This document shows, piece by piece, positions 32,506-37,269 of a DNA stretch of 37,269 nt. The position numbers and the translations under genes were made by a program. The DNA is from Candidatus Susulua stagnicola (lineage in GTDB: Bacteria; Omnitrophota; Gorgyraeia; Duberdicusellales; 4484-171): the NCBI GenBank assembly GCA_030765735.1, contig JAVCBZ010000026.1, positions 1 to 37,269 of the forward strand, read 5' to 3'. The notes beneath the pieces are model-generated. The model was not told where the DNA came from and made no database searches. It saw only the letters and a program-made list of their open reading frames with translations. Position 1 is the first letter of the stretch, and each line of letters starts with the position of its first letter.

Positions 32506-33306
32506 ATGCCTGAATTGCCAGAAGTTGAGACAATAAAAAGAGAACTTGTTGTAAAAATTACCAATAAAAAAATTGTTAATTTTAAAACAACTAAATCAAC
32601 ACTTATCAAAGAGCCTTCAGCCAATGAATTTAAAAAAGGTATAATTGGCCAAGAAGTTAAACAAGTAATCCGTAAAGCAAAATTACTTATAATTAAATTA
32701 GAAGAAGATAAATTTTTAGTAATTCACTTAAGAATAGCTGGCTGGCTTCTTTATGGAGAGGAAGACCCTGGAGCTCGAGCAGTGTTTTACCTCTCAGATG
32801 GAAAGGTCTTAAATTATATGGATTCCAGAGTGTTGGGAGAATTAAGACTATGCAAAGATTATAAGGATTTAAACTTTATAAAAAAATTAGGCCCTGAAGC
32901 TTTAGACATAAGCTTAAGTAAATTTAGAGAAACGCTGGTTTCTAAAAAAACTAAAATAAAAGTTCTTCTTTTGGATCAAACCTTAATCTCTGGATTAGGG
33001 AATATCTATGTTCAAGAAGCTTTATTTTTAGCTAAAATAGATCCGCGAAGAACAGCTAATTCCTTAAGTGAAAAAGAGATAAAATTACTTCATGAGAAAA
33101 TAGTTTCAATATTAAAAGAAGCTATAAAATATAAAGGATCTTCAGTTAACAGCTATAGGGATTTAGGTGGCGACAGGGGTGGCATGGAGAAGCGATTGAA
33201 AGTATATGGGAAAAAAGACGAAAGCTGCTACTTTTGCAAAAAACCTTTGACGAAAATATTTTTAGGAGGAAGAGGGACTTGTTTTTGTTCCCATTGTCAG
33301 AAATGA
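32506..33306 (+). CDS. mutM: Formamidopyrimidine-DNA glycosylase
   Basis: Base-excision repair glycosylase/AP lyase for 8-oxoguanine. The 266-residue protein begins MPELPEVETIKREL with catalytic Pro2 and Glu3 after Met removal, has the helix-two-turn-helix segment LISGLGNIYVQEALFLAKIDP (about 161-181) and the C-terminal zinc finger CYFCKKPL...CFCSHCQK (four cysteines, 243-264). It overlaps the pabB start as ATGA. Confidence 0.96.
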   Translation: MPELPEVETIKRELVVKITNKKIVNFKTTKSTLIKEPSANEFKKGIIGQEVKQVIRKAKLLIIKLEEDKFLVIHLRIAGWLLYGEEDPGARAVFYLSDGKVLNYMDSRVLGELRLCKDYKDLNFIKKLGPEALDISLSKFRETLVSKKTKIKVLLLDQTLISGLGNIYVQEALFLAKIDPRRTANSLSEKEIKLLHEKIVSILKEAIKYKGSSVNSYRDLGGDRGGMEKRLKVYGKKDESCYFCKKPLTKIFLGGRGTCFCSHCQK

Positions 33307-35129
33307 GTGACTCTCTTAATCATCTTTATAATTTAAAACCACCTTATGTGTTTCTTGATACTATGGACAAGGCCCAAGAAGAGAAAAGTTCCTTTTTATT
33401 TTCTAACTTTAAAGATGTTGTTATTTTCAAGGCAGGGGACGATTTAGAGTTATTTTTTAAAAAATTAGAAAATTATTCCAAAAAAGGCTATTGGCTTGCT
33501 GGTTATTTTTCTTATGAATTTGGATATTTTTTAGAACCAGCTTATCGACTTTTAAGAGTAGGATTAAAAGGACCATTAGCTTGGGTAGGGGTGTGTAGGA
33601 AACCGATAATAACAAATAAAAATAAAAGCACTAATCAACAAAGCTCTAATTTTTCCTTAGGTGAGCCTGCATACAAAATAGAAAATATAAAACCAAACAT
33701 TAGTCAGACAGAATATAATCAGAAAATAAAAAAAATAAAACAATATCTTAAACAAGGGATCACTTATCAAGTTAATTTTACTTTTAAAGAAAAGTTTTTT
33801 TTTAAAGGGAATGCGGTAAGTTTATATTCGGATTTAAGAAAGGCCCAGCCAACCTCTTATTCAGCATTAATTAATACTAAGCAAGAGCAGATACTTTCAT
33901 TATCGCCAGAGTTATTTTTTAAAACAGACAAGAATGAAATTATTGCTCGGCCAATGAAAGGGACAACCAAGAGAGGAGAAACAAAAGAGAAAGATTGCAA
34001 AAGCAGGAGTGAATTAAAAAATAGCAAAAAAATAAAAGCTGAGAATTTAATGATAGTAGATTTATTACGAAATGATTTAGGAAGAATTTCTGAATTAGTG
34101 CGGACGCCTAAGCTTTTTGATATTGAGAAACATCCTACTTTGTATCAAATGACTTCAACCATAGAAGGAAAACTAAAGAGGAATATAAGATTAAAAGAGA
34201 TGTTTTCTTCCTTGTTTCCCTGTGGGTCAGTAACTGGAGCACCTAAGATAAAAACAATTGAGATTATAAAAGAATTAGAGAAAGAACCTAGAGGGATATA
34301 TACTGGGGCAATTGGCTATATTTCACCGAAGAAGAAAAGTTGTTTTAATGTTGCCATAAGAACTGTTTGGATTAAAAGGAATAAAGGAGAATTAGGTATT
34401 GGTGGAGGGATAGTTTATGATTCTAAGGCTAAGGATGAATATGAGGAAGCTTTGCTTAAGGGAAAATTTTTTCGAGATGGGTTAGAAAAAACAGGGCTTA
34501 TTGAAAGCATTCTTTGGGATAAGAGCAAAGGGTATTTTCTCTTGGGTTTACATCTAAAGAGATTAAGAAAATCAGCTCAATATTTTTCTTATCCTTATCG
34601 AGAGAAAGAGATTAAAGATAAGTTAAGACAAATAATAAAAAATAAAAAAAGAGATGTAAAGGTAAGACTGGTCTTATTTTTTGATGGGAGGATTAATGTT
34701 AAAGCAGAGACTTTAAAAAAAATCAAAAGTCCGGTCAAGATAAGAATTAGTGAAAAGAGAATAGACTCTAAGAATAGATTTCTTTATCATAAAACCACTA
34801 ATAGAACATTTTACGACCAAGAAAGAAGCAAGGGTTTAGCTAAGGGTTACTTTGAAACTATTTTTTTAAATCAGGAAGGACAACTTACCGAAGGAGCCAT
34901 TAGCAATATATTTATCTTAAAGAACAAAAAGCTATATACGCCATTGGTTAAGAGTGGTCTTTTACCAGGGGTATTAAGAGAAAGCCTTATAAGCAAAGAA
35001 AAAGCCAAAGAAAAAGTACTCTATTTAAAGGATTTGGAAACTGCTGAAGAAATCTACATAGGAAATTCTGTGAGAAAGCTTTTATTCGTAAGAAAGCCTT
35101 GGTTTTCTTCCATTGTTAAACCAAGATAA
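33303..35129 (+). CDS. pabB: Aminodeoxychorismate synthase component I fused to class IV aminotransferase (PabB-PabC)
   Basis: Bifunctional enzyme for p-aminobenzoate in folate synthesis: amination of chorismate and then elimination by a PLP lyase. I chose the ATG at 33303, which overlaps the mutM stop (ATGA), giving 608 residues; the longer frame from 33234 lies within mutM. The PabB part has ITYQVNFTFKEKFFF, PMKGTTKRG (the lysine form of the site), ENLMIVDLLRNDLGRISE and PCGSVTGAPKIKTIEII. From about 400 follows the class IV aminotransferase part, with PLP lysine in FLYHKTTNR and EGAISNIFILKN. The fused form is known from other bacteria. A separate glutamine amidotransferase (pabA) is not in the window. 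Confidence 0.93.
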   Translation: MSDSLNHLYNLKPPYVFLDTMDKAQEEKSSFLFSNFKDVVIFKAGDDLELFFKKLENYSKKGYWLAGYFSYEFGYFLEPAYRLLRVGLKGPLAWVGVCRKPIITNKNKSTNQQSSNFSLGEPAYKIENIKPNISQTEYNQKIKKIKQYLKQGITYQVNFTFKEKFFFKGNAVSLYSDLRKAQPTSYSALINTKQEQILSLSPELFFKTDKNEIIARPMKGTTKRGETKEKDCKSRSELKNSKKIKAENLMIVDLLRNDLGRISELVRTPKLFDIEKHPTLYQMTSTIEGKLKRNIRLKEMFSSLFPCGSVTGAPKIKTIEIIKELEKEPRGIYTGAIGYISPKKKSCFNVAIRTVWIKRNKGELGIGGGIVYDSKAKDEYEEALLKGKFFRDGLEKTGLIESILWDKSKGYFLLGLHLKRLRKSAQYFSYPYREKEIKDKLRQIIKNKKRDVKVRLVLFFDGRINVKAETLKKIKSPVKIRISEKRIDSKNRFLYHKTTNRTFYDQERSKGLAKGYFETIFLNQEGQLTEGAISNIFILKNKKLYTPLVKSGLLPGVLRESLISKEKAKEKVLYLKDLETAEEIYIGNSVRKLLFVRKPWFSSIVKPR

Positions 35130-35149
35130 TCTGCTATAATGCTGAAAGT

Positions 35150-35926
35150 ATGAGCAAGTTTGATGCCCCTAAAGAACTTACCGTAAGAGTTAAAAAAATT
35201 AGTAAAGTTAAGAATGATATTTTTCTTTTAAGCTTTGATTCTGTTTATATCTCAAAAAAAGCTTATCCTGGACAATTTATTCATATTAAGATAATTAAAA
35301 CTATTTTAAGAAGGCCGTTTAGCATACATTGTGTTAAGGGAAAAACTGTATTTGTTCTTTTTAGAATTAGAGGACGAGGGACTAAGATTTTGGCTGAGTA
35401 TAAAACTGGAGATAAATTAAATATGATTGGTCCTTTAGGAAAGGGATTTAGCTTGAATATTAAAAGTAGTAGGAATATTCTTCTTGGCGGGGGGTTAGGC
35501 GTTGCGCCATTAGTTTTTCTTGCTGATAGATTAAAGGAACTTAAGCCGATTATTATTTTAGGAGCAAAAAATAAAGATGAAGTTATATGCGTGGATAAGT
35601 TTAAAAGGAGAGGGAGCAAAGTTTATCTTGCAACTGAAGATGGGTCAATTGGTAAGAAGGGTACTGCAGTAGATATCTTAAAAAGTTTTTTTAATAAATT
35701 TAACAAGAGTGATAAAATAAATTTGTATGCTTGTGGACCTGAAGGCATGTTTAAAGGAATAAGAAAAGCTATTGGTAATAATAAAAATGTAAATTGCCAA
35801 GTTTCTTTTGAGCAGTTTATGGGCTGTGGAATAGGAGTCTGTTGTGGATGTACTATTGAGACTAAGAATGGTTACAAAAAAGTATGTAAAGATGGTCCGG
35901 TGTTTGATATCAACGATATTTGGTAG
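35150..35926 (+). CDS. pyrK: Dihydroorotate dehydrogenase electron-transfer subunit (PyrK-type)
   Basis: FAD and [2Fe-2S] flavoprotein that passes electrons from dihydroorotate dehydrogenase B to NAD. The 258-residue protein has the FAD motif RRPFSIH (about 51-57), LLGGGLGVAPLVFLAD for the NAD site, ACGPEGMFKGIRKA, and the Fe-S cysteines in MGCGIGVCCGCTIET and the later VCKDGPVF. A TTGTTA/TATAAT promoter (35113-35140) overlaps the end of pabB. The partner pyrD is not next to it, unlike in Gram-positive pyr operons, so it must lie elsewhere or the protein serves another dehydrogenase. Confidence 0.88.
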   Translation: MSKFDAPKELTVRVKKISKVKNDIFLLSFDSVYISKKAYPGQFIHIKIIKTILRRPFSIHCVKGKTVFVLFRIRGRGTKILAEYKTGDKLNMIGPLGKGFSLNIKSSRNILLGGGLGVAPLVFLADRLKELKPIIILGAKNKDEVICVDKFKRRGSKVYLATEDGSIGKKGTAVDILKSFFNKFNKSDKINLYACGPEGMFKGIRKAIGNNKNVNCQVSFEQFMGCGIGVCCGCTIETKNGYKKVCKDGPVFDINDIW

Positions 35927-35941
35927 AAGAGAGGTATAGGT

Positions 35942-36298
35942 ATGTGGTATACGTATATAGCTTTAGGATTAGGGGCAGGAATTGCTAGCGGGTTCTTGGG
36001 TATTGGCGGAGGGTCAATACTAATTCCAGTAATGGTATATATGTTTGGGCTTACTCAACATCAAGCTCAAGGCACAACTTTAGCTTTAATGATTCCACCG
36101 ATAGGCTTGTTAGCTGCTTGGAAGTATTACTCTGAAGGCAACGTTAAATTAAACATGGCGACCTTTATCTGTATTGGATTTTTATTTGGAGCATTAATCG
36201 GGGCAATTTTTGTTCACAAAGTACCAGCTCCTATATTAAAGAAGGTCTTTGGGATATTTCTATTTTTAATATCTTTAAAAATGATTTTAGGAAAATGA
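35942..36298 (+). CDS. Short TauE/SafE-family membrane protein
   Basis: A 118-residue protein with about four membrane helices, beginning MWYTYIALGLGAGIASGFLG and containing FLGIGGGSILIPVMVYMFGL and QGTTLALMIPPIGLLAAWKYY, the signatures of the first half of TauE/SafE permeases (reported to export sulfite, taurine-derived or related anions). Full members are about 250 residues; this is a half-length form, which may act as a dimer. It lies 15 bases after pyrK and is the last plus-strand gene. It converges with the toxin gene. Confidence 0.88.
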   Translation: MWYTYIALGLGAGIASGFLGIGGGSILIPVMVYMFGLTQHQAQGTTLALMIPPIGLLAAWKYYSEGNVKLNMATFICIGFLFGALIGAIFVHKVPAPILKKVFGIFLFLISLKMILGK

Positions 36299-36335
36299 AA
36301 TAACAGGGTCCGGTCTCTACATATTTTGTTATATT

Positions 36336-36692
36336 CTAAAAATAGATTCCCAAATGTATAAGCAGAGAGTTTTCAATTTCTTTTAGTTTTTTAAGCGAAG
36401 CTTTCCCCAAAGGTTTTATCAGCCGTTTCTTATCTATAGTTCTTATCTGGTTGCATTTTACTTTAGAATTTTTAGGGAGTCCTGATTCTTGAGAGGGTAG
36501 AAGTGTTTCGAAAGGGTAAATCTTTTCTGTATTAGAAGTGATAGGAAGAACAGTTACGGTTTGCGCAACTTGATTGTTTATGTCATTGGAAATTATTAAA
36601 GCGGGACGAGTTTTATTAATTTCGGAGCCAATCGTTGGATCTAAACATACAAGATAAATTTCGCCCCTTTCCGGATGTTTTTTTAATCCCAT
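36336..36692 (-). CDS. MazF/PemK-family type II toxin
   Basis: Predicted mRNA-cleaving endoribonuclease. The 118-residue protein has the family start RGEIYLVCLDPTIGSEINKT, RPALIISNDINN (about 29-40) and VTVLPITSN (about 47-55), then KCNQIRTIDKKRL, with the arginine and threonine used in catalysis present. It overlaps the antitoxin gene by 10 bases, antitoxin first, the usual order that favours the antitoxin in dosage. Confidence 0.94.
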   Translation of the reverse strand: MGLKKHPERGEIYLVCLDPTIGSEINKTRPALIISNDINNQVAQTVTVLPITSNTEKIYPFETLLPSQESGLPKNSKVKCNQIRTIDKKRLIKPLGKASLKKLKEIENSLLIHLGIYF

Positions 36693-36904
36693 TCTTCTAG
36701 GCCTGCCTTTCCCCAGTTAGCTTGTAACTTCGTATCTTCTTTGGATGTTGCTTTGTATCCTTCTAATAGGAGATTCTCTATTTTTTCCTTCCTTTCTAGT
36801 TCAAACTTTTCTTCCAATGCTAAGGCAATGAAGCGACTTTTATTGCGTTTGCTTGTTAGTTTTTTTGCTATTTCATTTGGTAGTGTAATGTTCAAACGGG
36901 TCAT
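36683..36904 (-). CDS. Ribbon-helix-helix antitoxin of the MazF-like toxin
   Basis: A 73-residue protein beginning MTRLNITLPNEIAKKLTSK, a ribbon-helix-helix DNA-binding N-terminus, followed by a charged helical tail ending WGKAGLEEWD, which would neutralise the toxin. I chose the ATG at 36904: a strong AGGAGG (36918-36913) lies eight bases ahead, while an upstream GTG at 36913 would overlap it. It probably represses its own promoter through the GTATA-x3-TATAC palindrome at 36919-36931. Confidence 0.92.
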   Translation of the reverse strand: MTRLNITLPNEIAKKLTSKRNKSRFIALALEEKFELERKEKIENLLLEGYKATSKEDTKLQANWGKAGLEEWD

Positions 36905-36918
36905 GTGTATCACCTCCT

Positions 36919-36953
36919 GTATAAAGTATACAATATATTATGCGCATTGTCAA
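36919..36953 (-). promoter_or_regulatory. Toxin-antitoxin promoter and operator
   Basis: On the minus strand: TTGACA (36953-36948), a 17-base spacer and TATACT (36930-36925). The palindrome GTATAAAGTATAC (36919-36931) covers the -10 and start region, as expected for autorepression by the ribbon-helix-helix antitoxin. Confidence 0.85.
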
Positions 36954-37036
36954 TACACAAGCATTAAATATTCTGAAAACAGTTTCAGTGATATTTTTGG
37001 AATTTAAATTCTTAGTCTAACATTCAAACTCAGCTG

Positions 37037-37067
37037 CCCTTCGAAGTTCCGAAGGAGCGAAGTAGGG
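37037..37067. repeat. REP-like hairpin next to the transposase remnant
   Basis: CTTCG (37039-37043) pairs with CGAAG (37058-37062), extended by CC/GGG with a bulge (37037 to 37067), with an inner TTCC/GGA pairing. It lies 52 bases beyond the RAYT stop, where REP sequences are usually found. Confidence 0.5.
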
Positions 37068-37118
37068 TCAGGTGCATTGGTTTGATATGTTTTATTTATT
37101 TTATCCAATTATATTTTA

Positions 37119-37269
37119 TCAAACCTTTGTTGCAGGGGCCAGGCCTGCCTGGCCCTTTACAGAATAATTTTTAATATTATTTTCATCGGCATCCCAATTC
37201 GCGGGATTATCTATAATGTATTTACGGATATTATATAGAGAATGATTACCGGTACGGATAATTTCGTCG
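37119..37269 (-). CDS. RAYT/IS200-like transposase, C-terminal part only (5' end outside window)
   Basis: The minus strand from 37268 is open to TGA at 37121-37119. The 49 visible residues include SLYNIRKYIIDNPANWDADE, the C-terminal YIxxNPxxW signature of REP-associated tyrosine transposases (Y1 family). The coding sequence also carries a near-perfect palindrome, GGGCCAGGC/GCCTGGCCC around 37136-37155. The catalytic HUH and tyrosine motifs lie beyond the window, so intactness is unknown. Confidence 0.8.
   Translation of the reverse strand, partial: DEIIRTGNHSLYNIRKYIIDNPANWDADENNIKNYSVKGQAGLAPATKV

Noticed and set aside
33234..33302. Longer N-terminus for pabB
   Set aside because: It overlaps the zinc-finger end of mutM in another frame; the ATGA overlap at 33303 is the natural start.
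36299..36335. TAACA/TGTTA inverted pair between the TauE-like gene and the toxin gene
   Set aside because: Only five bases with a long loop; too weak to call a terminator.
36741..37007. Plus-strand frame of 88 codons
   Set aside because: Antisense to the antitoxin gene and its promoter.
37136..37155. GGGCCAGGC/GCCTGGCCC palindrome as a terminator
   Set aside because: It lies within the open frame of the transposase and has no long T-run on either strand.
1..37269. CRISPR array
   Set aside because: No regularly spaced direct repeats and no cas genes were seen.

Overview
The window is an AT-rich bacterial chromosome segment built around the replication origin region, with a horizontally acquired defence/mobility island at its left end. 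YidC has the long N-terminal periplasmic domain typical of diderm bacteria. Gene order, low GC and the gene content resemble uncultured candidate phyla such as Omnitrophota, but this assignment is inference and not a database result.

Layout. Positions 1-8186 (minus strand) hold a tightly packed cluster: an ORF6N/PLD-like protein, an XRE regulator, a ParB-like protein, a D12-class adenine methyltransferase, then HsdM, HsdS and HsdR of a type I restriction-modification system (HsdR runs off the left edge). Positions 8388-10397 (plus strand) hold a small ORF and a large serine recombinase whose reading frame ends inside tRNA-Asp on the other strand. Positions 10356-10872 carry four minus-strand tRNA genes (Asp, Val, Leu, Cys). 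From 10913 to 14705 lies the minus-strand run parA-parB-ndk-yicC-gmk-rpoZ. Positions 14706-15139 are non-coding and contain two identical parS-like sites flanking a long imperfect palindrome. Then come yidC, yidD and rpmH (minus strand), with no rnpA between rpmH and yidD. Gene orientation switches at about 16943-17203, and to the right lie dnaA, dnaN, a DciA-like gene, gyrB and gyrA (plus strand; no recF). This switch is the likely origin region.

From 24936 onward the plus strand carries tRNA-Glu, a membrane protein, glmS, rsmI, a PyrR-type attenuator with pyrR-pyrB-pyrC, a non-coding patch with a tiny ORF and a REP-like hairpin, tRNA-Arg fused to a 5'-truncated SLOG-type gene, then a dUTPase/Dcd-family gene, a zinc-ribbon membrane protein, mutM, a pabB-pabC fusion, pyrK and a short TauE-like gene. 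On the minus strand at the right end are a MazF-like toxin with its antitoxin and the 3' end of a RAYT-type (IS200-like) transposase.

Functionally, the core joins chromosome replication and segregation (DnaA, DnaN, gyrase, ParABS), membrane insertion (YidC/YidD) and nucleotide supply (Gmk, Ndk, PyrR/B/C/K, dUTPase). The most unusual parts are the extended restriction island with ParB-like and Dam-like partners, the recombinase/tRNA-Asp junction, and the structured non-coding DNA near the origin.
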